This document shows positions 17,596-25,930 of a DNA stretch of 64,000 nt, piece after piece. The notes beneath the pieces were generated by a model, which saw only the letters and a program-made list of their open reading frames with translations, was not told the DNA's origin and did no database searches. The translations under genes were made by a program, and so were the position numbers. Each line of letters starts with the position of its first letter. Within the stretch, counting starts at the first letter, position 1. This DNA comes from Alphaproteobacteria bacterium (GTDB lineage Bacteria > Pseudomonadota > Alphaproteobacteria > Rhodospirillales > WMHbin7): assembly GCA_015231795.1 (NCBI GenBank), contig JADGAX010000009.1, forward strand, positions 57,598 to 121,597. Direction: 5' to 3'.

Positions 17596-17618
17596 CGTCA
17601 GAGGCTAACAACCTGAAA

Positions 17619-18401
17619 TTACAGGCTGCGTTCGGCGATCAAGCGCTTGATGTCGGCAATGGCGCTGCCCGGGTTCAGTCCTTTGGGGCAGGTGCGGCTG
17701 CAATTCAAGATCGTATGGCAGCGGTAAAGTTTGAAAGGGTCGGTCAGCTGGTCCAGCCGCTCGCCGGTGGCTTCGTCCCTTGAATCGGCGATCCAGCGAT
17801 AGGCCTGCAGCAGCACCGCCGACCCCAGATAGCGGTCGCCGTTCCACCAATAGCTGGGGCATGAGGTCTGGCAGCAGAAGCACAAGATGCATTCCCACAA
17901 CCCATCCAGCTTTTCGCGCTCCTGCACGCTTTGGCGGCGCTCGGCGCCGGGCGGCGGCATGGTGTCGGCCTTCATCCAAGGCTCGACGGACGCATATTGG
18001 GCATAGGGCACCGACAGGTCGGGCACCAAGTCCTTGACCACCGGCATATGGGGCAGCGGATAGATCTTCACGTCGCCCGAGATGTCCTCGATGGGCTTCA
18101 AGCAGGCCAGCGTGTTGGTGCCGTCGATATTCATGGCGCAACTGCCGCAAATGCCCTCGCGGCACGAGCGGCGGAAGGTGAGCGTGCTGTCCACCTCGTT
18201 CTTGATCTTGATCAGCGCGTCCAGAACCATGGGGCCGCAGGCAGCCAGATCGATCTCGAACGTGTCCAGCCTGGGGTTCTGGCCCAGGTCGGGATCGTAG
18301 CGATAGATCTTGAAGCGCCTGACCTTCTTGGCGTTGGCCGGGGCCTTGAAGGTCTTGCCTTCCTTGACCTGGGAATTGGCGGGCAGATTGAATTCGACCA
18401 T
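17619..18401 (-). CDS. sdhB: Succinate dehydrogenase iron-sulfur subunit
   Basis: 260 residues. Carries electrons from the flavin of SdhA to quinone through three clusters. The [2Fe-2S] motif CREGICGSC with a downstream Cys is in the N-terminal ferredoxin domain; the [4Fe-4S] motif [12 protein letters not shown] and the [3Fe-4S] region [14 protein letters not shown] are in the C-terminal domain. Fourth gene of sdhCDAB, 12 bp after sdhA, ending just before the terminator. Complex II sits in the inner membrane and links the TCA cycle with respiration. Confidence 0.97.
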   Translation of the reverse strand: MVEFNLPANSQVKEGKTFKAPANAKKVRRFKIYRYDPDLGQNPRLDTFEIDLAACGPMVLDALIKIKNEVDSTLTFRRSCREGICGSCAMNIDGTNTLACLKPIEDISGDVKIYPLPHMPVVKDLVPDLSVPYAQYASVEPWMKADTMPPPGAERRQSVQEREKLDGLWECILCFCCQTSCPSYWWNGDRYLGSAVLLQAYRWIADSRDEATGERLDQLTDPFKLYRCHTILNCSRTCPKGLNPGSAIADIKRLIAERSL

Positions 18402-18413
18402 CTTCCTGCGTCC

Positions 18414-20201
18414 TTAGTAAACGCGCGCTTTGGGCTGGATATACGCCACTTCGTCGGTCAGCGTGTAGGTGTGCACCGGGCGGTAGTCGAGCTTCACCTT
18501 GTAGTTCTCGTCCACCCAGGCCAGCGTGTGCTTCATCCAATTGGCGTCGTCGCGGTTGGGGAAATCCTCGTGCGCATGGGCGCCGCGGCTTTCGTGGCGC
18601 GCCTCGGCGCCGAAGATGGTGGCCATCGCGCAGGGCATGAGGTTTTCAAGCTCCAGCGCCTCAACCAGATCCGAGTTCCAGATCATCGAACGATCCTTGA
18701 TCGATATCTGGTCCATGGTGGCGGCAACGCCGCTCATGCGCTTGCAACCTTCGGCCAGCGACTTCGAGGTGCGGAAGACGGCGGCGTCGCTTTGCATGGT
18801 CTTTTGCATGGCTAGGCGAATTTCCGAAACCGACAGGTCGCCCTTGGCGTGGCGCAAGCGGTCGAAGCGAGACAGCGCCTTCTCGGCGGCGTCACGCGAC
18901 AAGGGCTTTTGCATGGCGCCCGGCGTTATGATCTTGGCGGCGCGCAGGGCGGCAGCACGTCCGAACACTACGATATCCAAAAGCGAATTGGTGCCCAATC
19001 GGTTGGCGCCGTGCACCGAAACGCAGGCGCATTCGCCAATCGCCATCAAGCCGGGGCAGACGGCATCGGGGTCGTCCTTGGTCGGGCGCAGCACCTCGCC
19101 CATATAGTTGGTGGGAATGCCGCCCATGTTGTAATGCACGGTCGGCAGAACCGGAATCGGCTCGCGCGTCGCATCGACGCCCGAGAAGATCTTGGCGGTT
19201 TCCGTAATGCCGGGCAGGCGCAGATGCAGCACTTCGGGTCCCAGATGCTCCAGATGCAGATGGATATGGTCGTTATGGTCGCCGACGCCGCGTCCTTCGC
19301 GGATTTCCACCGTCATGGCGCGGCTGACCACGTCGCGCGAAGCCAAGTCCTTGGCGTTGGGGGCATAGCGCTCCATGAAACGCTCGCCAGCCGAATTAGT
19401 GAGGTACCCGCCCTCGCCTCTGGCGCCCTCGGTGATCAGGCAGCCCGAGCCGTAAATGCCGGTGGGGTGGAACTGCACGAATTCGTGATCCTGCAAGGAC
19501 AGGCCAGCCCTGGCCACCATGCCGTTGCCATCGCCGGTGCAGGTATGGGCCGAGGTGCAGGAGAAAAAGGCGCGGCCATAGCCGCCGGTGGCCAGCACCA
19601 CCATCTGGGCGCGGAAGCGGTGAATGGTGCCGTCGTCGAGATTCCAGGCCACCACGCCCTTGCAAGCGCCGTTCTCGTCCATGATCAGGTCGAGCGCGAA
19701 ATATTCGATGAAGAATTCGGCGTTGTGCTTCAGGCACTGCTGGTAAAGCGTGTGCAGGATGGCGTGGCCGGTGCGATCGGCGGCGGCGCAGGCGCGCTGC
19801 ACCGGGGCTTCGCCGAAATTGCGCATATGGCCGCCGAAGGGGCGCTGATAGATGCGCCCATCCTCGGTACGCGAGAAGGGCACGCCGAAATGTTCCAGCT
19901 CGTAGACCGCTGGAATGGCTTCGCGGCACATATATTCGATGGCGTCCTGGTCGCCCAGCCAGTCCGATCCCTTGACGGTGTCGTACATGTGCCAGCGCCA
20001 ATTGTCGTCGGCCATGTTGCCGAGTGCTGCGCCGATGCCGCCCTGCGCCGCCACCGTGTGGCTGCGGGTGGGGAACACCTTGGTGATCGCGGCCGTGCGC
20101 AATCCCGCGGCGCTCATGCCCAGCGTGGCGCGCAGGCCAGCGCCGCCAGCCCCCACCACCACAACGTCATAGGTGTGATCGATGATCTTGTAGGAAGGCA
20201 T
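18414..20201 (-). CDS. sdhA: Succinate dehydrogenase flavoprotein subunit
   Basis: 595 residues, normal length. The FAD dinucleotide-binding motif [14 protein letters not shown] is near residue 14; the flavin-linked His is in [11 protein letters not shown] (about residue 48). The catalytic region includes [18 protein letters not shown] and the capping-domain Arg/His residues around HYNMGGIP. It oxidises succinate to fumarate. It lies 6 bp after sdhD and 12 bp before sdhB. A 560-residue antisense open frame across it is a shadow. Confidence 0.97.
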   Translation of the reverse strand: MPSYKIIDHTYDVVVVGAGGAGLRATLGMSAAGLRTAAITKVFPTRSHTVAAQGGIGAALGNMADDNWRWHMYDTVKGSDWLGDQDAIEYMCREAIPAVYELEHFGVPFSRTEDGRIYQRPFGGHMRNFGEAPVQRACAAADRTGHAILHTLYQQCLKHNAEFFIEYFALDLIMDENGACKGVVAWNLDDGTIHRFRAQMVVLATGGYGRAFFSCTSAHTCTGDGNGMVARAGLSLQDHEFVQFHPTGIYGSGCLITEGARGEGGYLTNSAGERFMERYAPNAKDLASRDVVSRAMTVEIREGRGVGDHNDHIHLHLEHLGPEVLHLRLPGITETAKIFSGVDATREPIPVLPTVHYNMGGIPTNYMGEVLRPTKDDPDAVCPGLMAIGECACVSVHGANRLGTNSLLDIVVFGRAAALRAAKIITPGAMQKPLSRDAAEKALSRFDRLRHAKGDLSVSEIRLAMQKTMQSDAAVFRTSKSLAEGCKRMSGVAATMDQISIKDRSMIWNSDLVEALELENLMPCAMATIFGAEARHESRGAHAHEDFPNRDDANWMKHTLAWVDENYKVKLDYRPVHTYTLTDEVAYIQPKARVY

Positions 20202-20207
20202 GACCGA

Positions 20208-20591
20208 CTAGACTCCGAAACCGAGCTTGACGATGGACAGGACCAGGAAAACCGAAAGGGCGGCGGCCAGGAACTTGACGAGCAGCAGCAGCGCGATCTG
20301 CGCAGCCTTGGCATGCACATAATCGACGATCACTTCCTGAAGGCCCAGCCAGCCGTGATAAAAGGCGGCCAGGATCAGCAGGGAAAAAAGCGTGGCGTTG
20401 CCGGGGCTGCCCAGGAATTCCCGCAAAGCGTCGTAATCGGCGCCCATCAGGCGGATAACCGACACGACGAACCACAGGCAAAGCGGGATCAGCGCGATGG
20501 CGGTGACGCGCAGCGCCATGAAGGAAGCTAGGCCTTCCTTGGCGGAACCCAAACCGCGCGCCCGGCCCAGGGGAGAACGCATGATGGTCAT
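20208..20591 (-). CDS. sdhD: Succinate dehydrogenase membrane anchor subunit
   Basis: 127 residues with three predicted membrane helices (about 25-47, 60-80, 95-120). The segment AAFYHGWLGLQEVIVDY contains the His expected to ligate haem b and the DY pair of the quinone site. Forms the anchor with SdhC. Gap to sdhC is 15 bp. Confidence 0.93.
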   Translation of the reverse strand: MTIMRSPLGRARGLGSAKEGLASFMALRVTAIALIPLCLWFVVSVIRLMGADYDALREFLGSPGNATLFSLLILAAFYHGWLGLQEVIVDYVHAKAAQIALLLLVKFLAAALSVFLVLSIVKLGFGV

Positions 20592-20606
20592 TGCATCGCC
20601 TCCCGA

Positions 20607-20990
20607 TCAGATGACAAAGGCGGCGGCCCAGGCCGCCAGGGTCAGAACAAGCGTGCCCGCCAGGACGGCGTAGCCCGATTTGGTGACTTGCTCATTGGCA
20701 AAGCCGTAGCCGAAGTCCCAGGCCAGATGGCGTATGCCGTTGGCCAGATGGTAGAACAGGGCCAGGGAAAATCCGAACATCACCAAACAGCCGAACCAGG
20801 AGCCAGCGATGGACTGGGCGGTTTCGAACGTCTCGGGGCCATAGGCCGCCATGCCCAGCCACCAGGTCAGCAGCAGCAAGCCAAAGACGAGCGCTACGCC
20901 GGTGAGGCGGTGCAGAATGGACAAAGACGAAGAGATTTGCGGCTTGTAAACCTGCAAATGCGGCGACAGGGGCCGGGGGCGAGTGGACAT
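20607..20990 (-). CDS. sdhC: Succinate dehydrogenase cytochrome b556 subunit
   Basis: 127 residues, three membrane helices. Conserved N-terminal RPLSPHLQVYK, the quinone-site segment SILHRLTG and the haem-ligating HLANGIRHLAWD are present. First gene of sdhCDAB; a sigma-70-like promoter lies 47-75 bp upstream of its start. Confidence 0.94.
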   Translation of the reverse strand: MSTRPRPLSPHLQVYKPQISSSLSILHRLTGVALVFGLLLLTWWLGMAAYGPETFETAQSIAGSWFGCLVMFGFSLALFYHLANGIRHLAWDFGYGFANEQVTKSGYAVLAGTLVLTLAAWAAAFVI

Positions 20991-21036
20991 CGGGTGATCA
21001 GCCTTGGCAACGCGAACCGGGGGTGAAACTCAATTT

Positions 21037-21065
21037 TGTTTATCCTTTCGCAGGCGCGAAGTCAA
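21037..21065 (-). promoter_or_regulatory. Putative sdhCDAB promoter
   Basis: Minus strand: TTGACT (21065-21060), 17-bp spacer, TAAACA (21042-21037). A TTCGC-AGGC-GCGAA inverted repeat (21048-21061) fills the spacer and may be an operator. The -10 match is modest. Confidence 0.4.
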
Positions 21066-21220
21066 CGCGAAATACCACCCGGGCAGGCGGGTGGGTACCT
21101 ACCCCCTCTTAACGGAGCGATCATCAACATTTCCAGCTTGCAGTTCTTGCCGTCAAGGCGGCTGAAATGCCACAATGAAAGGCTTGCTTGGCGTTTTAAC
21201 ATCGACGCCTCGCAAATCCC

Positions 21221-22177
21221 ATGGAAACAACAGTCATGAATGACTTGCCCGCGCATCTGCACCTGTTCATCGACCTGAATGACGGCTGCAATCTGAAATG
21301 CAGCATGTGCGGCCCCAGGGCCAATCTTAGGGATCAGAAGGTGCTGCCGCCAGAGCTGTTCAAAAGCCGCGTGGCCCCTGTTTTCGCCCGCGTGGCCGAT
21401 TTCCAACTGGGCTGCGCTTGCGAACCCCTGATGTTGCCCTATCTGGGCGAGGCGCTTGGCCTGATGCGTCAGTACATGCGGCCCGACCTTCGCGGCCAGA
21501 TCATCACCAACGGCACGCTGTTGAAGGAAGAGACGGCCAGGATATTGCTGGACTCGTCCGTGCTGGGAAAAATCCGCATCTCGATCGATGGCGCCACGGC
21601 CCAGACCTATGAGGACATCCGCAAGGGCGCTCGCTTTGCCAAGGTGATGGACAACGTGGCCAGGCTGTGCGAACTGCGCACCAAGGGCGGCCATGACGTG
21701 CTGGTCGAATTCAATTACACCGTCATGCGCAATAATTACGCCGAACTGCCGCGCCTGATCCATCTGGCGTCCAAGCTGGGCGTCGATAGCGTCACCACCC
21801 ACAAGCTGGCCCCTTTCGATCTGCGCTTCATCGACGAGGCGTTCAAGCGGGCCGTCAGCGCTAGCCTGGACGAAGCGGCGGACATGGCCAAACTGCTGGG
21901 GGTGGCCTTTCTATCGCCCGATTACCGAACCGAGAGCGAGTTCGCAGCCTGGGAACGCAGCGCCTGTCTGGCCCCGCGCGACGGATTCAGGCTTGATCCC
22001 GAAGGGTTTCTGACGCCGCAATGCCATGCCGCCCAGAAAAACGGGCCGGTGGGAAATCTTTTGCTGCAAACCATCGAAGAGATACTAAGCGGCGGCAATT
22101 TCGGGCATTATCGCTCCTGCATAGATCATCCGGGGCTTTCGCAATGCGATCTGTGCCTGCATTTCGGGGGGGCATGA
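21221..22177 (+). CDS. Radical SAM protein with C-terminal SPASM-like Cys cluster
   Basis: 318 residues. The [4Fe-4S]-SAM binding motif CNLKCSMC is at about residues 25-32. The central TIM-barrel half shows IITNGTLLK and RISIDGA strands typical of SPASM/twitch enzymes, and extra cysteines near the C-terminus (CLAPRDGF, then PQCHAAQ, then CIDHPGLSQCDLC) would bind auxiliary clusters. Such enzymes modify peptides, sugars or lipids. The stop overlaps the start of the TPR-glycosyltransferase gene (ATGA), so it belongs with that operon. An alternative ATG lies at 21236. The substrate cannot be predicted. Confidence 0.85.
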   Translation: METTVMNDLPAHLHLFIDLNDGCNLKCSMCGPRANLRDQKVLPPELFKSRVAPVFARVADFQLGCACEPLMLPYLGEALGLMRQYMRPDLRGQIITNGTLLKEETARILLDSSVLGKIRISIDGATAQTYEDIRKGARFAKVMDNVARLCELRTKGGHDVLVEFNYTVMRNNYAELPRLIHLASKLGVDSVTTHKLAPFDLRFIDEAFKRAVSASLDEAADMAKLLGVAFLSPDYRTESEFAAWERSACLAPRDGFRLDPEGFLTPQCHAAQKNGPVGNLLLQTIEEILSGGNFGHYRSCIDHPGLSQCDLCLHFGGA

Positions 22178-23955
22178 ACGACCAACTCGCCACCGCGTTC
22201 CAGTGGCATCAGACCGGGCGGCTCATCGAGGCCGAGGCCGTCTATCGCGCCGTGGCCGCCCAGGCGCCAGAGCGGGCGGATGTGCGTTTCTTGCTGGGCG
22301 TGCTGCTGGTCCAAACCGGTCGGGCGGGCGAGGCCGAGTCCTTTCTAACCCGCGTGCTGGCTTTGTCGCCGGGCCATGCCGACGCCGCCTACAATCTGGG
22401 TGTTGCGCGCCAGGCCATCGGCAATTTCCGAGGCGCGGTGGCGGCTTATCGCTTGGCGCTGCGGCTTGGCGCTTCCTATCTTGACGTGCGGCTTAACCTG
22501 GGCGCGGCCTTGCAGGAAATGGGGCAATTCGCCGAAGGCGAGATCGCCTATATGGAGGCCTTGGCGCAAAAGCCGGGCGATCCCGGCATCCTTGGCAATC
22601 TGGCCCAACTGCTGAAGGCCACGGGGCGTCAGGAAGAGGCGTTGGCGGCTTTCGACGTCGCCTTGTCCGGCGCGCCCACAAGGCTCGATCTTCATCTGGG
22701 CCGAGCCTCCGTGCTGAAGGAACTGGGGCGGCTTGAAGAGGCGCTGGCGGCGCTGGACGGCGCCTTGCGCCTCGACCCCAATTGCGCCGAGGCCCACAAC
22801 AACCGGGGCGTCTTGCTGAACGATCTGGGACGGTTCGACCTTGCGGGCGACGCCTTCAAGGAAGCTCTGGCCTGCAAGCCCACCTACGCCGAGGCGGCGG
22901 GCAATCTGGGCAATGTGTTGCTGGGTGCTGGACGGCTGGACGAGGCGCTGAAGGCCTATGATCAGGCGTTGGACCAGAAGCCCGAACTGGCGACGGCCAG
23001 ATTCAACCGGGGCTTCGCCCGCCTGCTTTGCGGCGATTACGCGGGCGGCTGGCCGGATTGGGAAGCCAGATTCGGGCTGGCCGATATGCAAGGCTTCCAT
23101 TTGGACGGGCCGGTCTGGGACGGCCTGCCCAATCTTTCAGGCCCGTTGCTGGTCCAGGCCGAGCAGGGCTTCGGCGACACCATCCACTTCTTGCGCTATG
23201 TCCCCTTGCTGGCGGCGACGGGCATCCAGGTGATCGTGCGCTGCCAAGACAGTCTGGTTCCCCTGATCCGCCGCTCTTTCGCGGGATTGGCCGAGGTGAT
23301 CGCCCAATCGGACCCGCCCCCCGCCTATGCCGCCTGGGTGGCGGTGGCCAGCCTGGGCCATAAGCTGGGCACGCGCCTTGAAACGATACCGGCCTCCATC
23401 CCCTATCTGATTGCCGATGCCGAGCGTGTGACCGCCTGGGCCAAGCGCTTGTCCGGCGCGCAAAAACCCAAGCTGGGATTGGTCTGGCGCGGCAATCCGG
23501 GTTTCAAGGGCGAGGCCAGACGGGCGCCGGGTTTGACGCCGCTTAAGCGGATGATCTTGAACAATCCCCAGGTCAGGTGGCTGTCCTTGCAGCGCGACCC
23601 GGCCCGCCAGGAGATGTTTTCGCTTGGCCTGGGCGGCCTGTTGGAAGATCTGGGCGACGGCGACGATCCTTTGGTGGGGCAGGGTTTCGATTCCACCGCC
23701 GCCCTGCTGAAAAACGTCGATTTGCTGATTTGTTCGGATACGGCGGTGGCGCATCTGGCGGGCGCCTTGGGCGTCGAATGCTGGGTCATGCTGTCTTCGG
23801 CCCCCGACTGGCGCTGGGGCCGCGCGGGTGAAGGGACCCCCTGGTACCCCACGCTGAAACTGTTTCGCCAACCCGCCCCCGAAGATTGGGCCGGGGTGGC
23901 GGACAGGCTGGATATTGCAATCCGCGCCCGTTTCCCCGATAGTCCCGCGCCATGA
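22174..23955 (+). CDS. TPR-repeat protein with C-terminal GT-B glycosyltransferase-like domain
   Basis: 593 residues. About eight TPR units fill residues 1-300 (repeating patterns such as LGVARQAIGNFRGAVAAYR). The C-terminal half resembles heptosyltransferase/OGT-like GT-B domains: QAEQGFGDTIHFLRYVPL opens it and SDTAVAHLAGALG, the nucleotide-sugar binding motif, is near residue 530. It likely transfers a sugar to a protein or glycan. The start is ATG 22174, overlapping the radical SAM stop; a longer frame upstream lies inside that gene. The stop overlaps the DUF6165-like gene by ATGA. Confidence 0.85.
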   Translation: MNDQLATAFQWHQTGRLIEAEAVYRAVAAQAPERADVRFLLGVLLVQTGRAGEAESFLTRVLALSPGHADAAYNLGVARQAIGNFRGAVAAYRLALRLGASYLDVRLNLGAALQEMGQFAEGEIAYMEALAQKPGDPGILGNLAQLLKATGRQEEALAAFDVALSGAPTRLDLHLGRASVLKELGRLEEALAALDGALRLDPNCAEAHNNRGVLLNDLGRFDLAGDAFKEALACKPTYAEAAGNLGNVLLGAGRLDEALKAYDQALDQKPELATARFNRGFARLLCGDYAGGWPDWEARFGLADMQGFHLDGPVWDGLPNLSGPLLVQAEQGFGDTIHFLRYVPLLAATGIQVIVRCQDSLVPLIRRSFAGLAEVIAQSDPPPAYAAWVAVASLGHKLGTRLETIPASIPYLIADAERVTAWAKRLSGAQKPKLGLVWRGNPGFKGEARRAPGLTPLKRMILNNPQVRWLSLQRDPARQEMFSLGLGGLLEDLGDGDDPLVGQGFDSTAALLKNVDLLICSDTAVAHLAGALGVECWVMLSSAPDWRWGRAGEGTPWYPTLKLFRQPAPEDWAGVADRLDIAIRARFPDSPAP

Positions 23956-24350
23956 CAAACACCGCATCCATTCTGGTCGAAATTCCCGCAGGCGAATTGA
24001 TCGACAAAATCACCATCCTGGAAATCAAGTCCGAGCGCATTTCGGATGCCCAGAAATTGTCCAACATCCGTGCCGAGCTGCAAACGCTTGCCGCCACGCG
24101 CGACCAAGCCATGGCCCCGTCGGCGGACCTGTCCGGCCTCAGCGCCAAGCTGAAGGCCGTGAACGAGAAATTGTGGGTGATCGAGGACGAGATCAGGGAT
24201 TGCGAGCGGGCCAGGGACTTCGGAGCCAAATTCGTCGAACTGGCGCGCGCCGTTTACGTCACCAACGACGAGCGGGCGAATTTGAAGCGCGAGATCAACC
24301 TGCTGTTGGGGTCGCGCCTGATCGAGGAGAAATCCTACGCTCCCTACTGA
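23952..24350 (+). CDS. DUF6165-like small protein
   Basis: 132-residue soluble, mostly helical protein: ILVEIPAGELIDKITILEIK, then EKLWVIEDEIR and a final helix with NDERANLKREINLLL. This matches my recollection of the DUF6165 family, often encoded among TPR/glycosyltransferase genes. The function is unknown. It is fully embedded in the operon (ATGA overlap upstream; the next coding frame opens inside its last codons). Confidence 0.7.
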   Translation: MTNTASILVEIPAGELIDKITILEIKSERISDAQKLSNIRAELQTLAATRDQAMAPSADLSGLSAKLKAVNEKLWVIEDEIRDCERARDFGAKFVELARAVYVTNDERANLKREINLLLGSRLIEEKSYAPY

Positions 24351-24381
24351 CGCCGCCTCTCCCGACCAGTCCCCTCCCGGC

Positions 24382-25713
24382 GTGCAGGCCTTGCTGGGCG
24401 AGGGGATCGCCCGCCAGCGCAAAGGCGATCTTGACGGGGCGGTCAAGGCTTACGGCGAGGCGCTGGCCCAAGATAGCCGCCTGACCGCCGCCTGGGGCAA
24501 TATGGGAGTCGCCCTGCGCAGCCAGGGCAAGGCCGACGCCTCGCTGGCCTGTCAGCTTCGCGCCTATGCCTTGAAATCCGACGATCCCGGCATTCTGTCC
24601 AATCTGGGCAACGTCTTCAGAGACTGCGGACGCCACGCCGAGGCCGAAGCGGCCTTGAAGAAGGCCCTGGAGCTTCAGCCCGAGACGCCCGAATACTGGA
24701 ACAATCTGGGTTTGGTCTGGCGCGACGCCAATCGCCCGGCTGACTGTCTGGCGGCGCTGGACAAGGCGCTCGCCCTGCGCCCCGACTATCCGGAAGCGGC
24801 CTGGGACCGGTCGCTGACGCTGATGATGATGGGCGATTACAGCCGGGGATTCCCCGCCTATGAAAGTCGCTGGGCGCTTGAGAAAAGCCCGCCCCGCCAA
24901 TTTCCCTTTGCGCGCTGGCAAGGCGAGCCGCTTAAAGGCAAATCCATCTTCCTGCATGACGAGCAGGGCTTTGGCGACGCGCTGCAATTCGCCCGCTTCA
25001 CGAGGAACTTGGCCGAGATGGGGGCCAGGATCGTGCTGGAATGCCAGCCGACGCTGGCCCGCCTCTTTTCCGCCCTGCCCGGCGTCGTCAAGGCCGTGCC
25101 GCGGGGAACGACGGTGCAGGGTGCCGATTATTGGGCGCCCTTGCTCAGCCTGCCGGGGATCATGAAGCTGGGGGTCAATGATCTGGCGGGCGGTCAGCCC
25201 TATTTGAAGGCGGTGTCGGAACCCAAGGCCCGCATCGTCGATCAGAAGCGCCTGAAAGTGGGGCTCGTTTGGGCGGGCAAGATGACGCCCCGGGACCGTT
25301 CGGCGCCGCTGGAACGCCTGCTGGGCTTGGCCAGCCATCCCCAGGTCTTGCTGATGAGCCTGCAAATGGGCGAGCGCAAGGATGACATCAAGCGGCTGCA
25401 TGCCCGCCCCCTGATCGCCGATCTTTCCCCAGCCATCGACGATTTCGCCGATACCGCCGCTTTGCTTGCCCAGCTTGACCTGCTGATCACCATCGATACG
25501 GCTGTGGCGCATTTGGCGGGCGCCATGGGCGTGCCCACCTTCTTGTTGCTGCTGCATTATTCCGATTGGCGCTGGGGTGTCAGCGGCGATAGCTCGCCTT
25601 GGTATTCGTCGCTGCGCCTGATCCGTCAAACAAGGCACGGTGATTGGGACGTAGCGCTCAACGCCCTGTACGGGGCTTTTCAGCAATGGCTGGCGGATCG
25701 TCAGAAGGCTTGA
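24382..25713 (+). CDS. Second TPR protein with GT-B glycosyltransferase-like domain
   Basis: 443 residues from GTG 24382. Three to four TPR units (about 1-150) precede a GT-B-like domain with DEQGFGDALQFARF, WAGKMTPRD and the TIDTAVAHLAGAMG motif. It is a shorter paralog of the 22174 gene. GTG 24382 has no Shine-Dalgarno; the frame is open back to 24322, and an ACG at 24337 has GAGGAGA six bases upstream, which would add 15 residues and overlap the DUF6165-like gene. Either start keeps all domains. It ends the radical SAM/TPR operon. Confidence 0.82.
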   Translation: MQALLGEGIARQRKGDLDGAVKAYGEALAQDSRLTAAWGNMGVALRSQGKADASLACQLRAYALKSDDPGILSNLGNVFRDCGRHAEAEAALKKALELQPETPEYWNNLGLVWRDANRPADCLAALDKALALRPDYPEAAWDRSLTLMMMGDYSRGFPAYESRWALEKSPPRQFPFARWQGEPLKGKSIFLHDEQGFGDALQFARFTRNLAEMGARIVLECQPTLARLFSALPGVVKAVPRGTTVQGADYWAPLLSLPGIMKLGVNDLAGGQPYLKAVSEPKARIVDQKRLKVGLVWAGKMTPRDRSAPLERLLGLASHPQVLLMSLQMGERKDDIKRLHARPLIADLSPAIDDFADTAALLAQLDLLITIDTAVAHLAGAMGVPTFLLLLHYSDWRWGVSGDSSPWYSSLRLIRQTRHGDWDVALNALYGAFQQWLADRQKA

Positions 25714-25820
25714 TCGGCCCTGAGCGGCCCCTGAAAAACAAGCATTTTCCTTCATTAGGATAATCGGCAGATAAGCCCAGCTTGATCATAACGGCTAGTC
25801 TAAGGCCTTTAAATTCAACC

Positions 25821-25836
25821 TGTGACGCTGGACACA
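25821..25836 (+). promoter_or_regulatory. CRP/FNR-like site upstream of RTX gene
   Basis: TGTGA-CGCTGG-ACACA is one base off the CRP consensus TGTGA-N6-TCACA. It lies 95 bp before the RTX start. A perfect TTCTTAAGAA palindrome (25842-25851) follows in the same AT-rich leader. Low certainty. Confidence 0.3.
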
Positions 25837-25930
25837 GCAATTTCTTAAGAATAGTATTTTATAGAAATTGATGCGGCTTGACGACGACAGAACCGTCCGC
25901 TCGCAAGCGTCGCAGCAAGGAAGTACAGTC

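Noticed and set aside
18849..20531. 560-residue open frame antisense to sdhA/sdhD
   Set aside because: High-GC shadow frame; His/Gly/Ala-rich translation without motifs, over well-conserved sdh genes.
24295..25755. 486-residue open frame antisense to the second TPR-glycosyltransferase
   Set aside because: Gln/Arg/His-rich translation typical of GC-rich antisense frames.
25868..25930. Earlier start of the RTX gene (adds 21 residues)
   Set aside because: No Shine-Dalgarno; ATG 25931 has AAGGAAG at proper distance.
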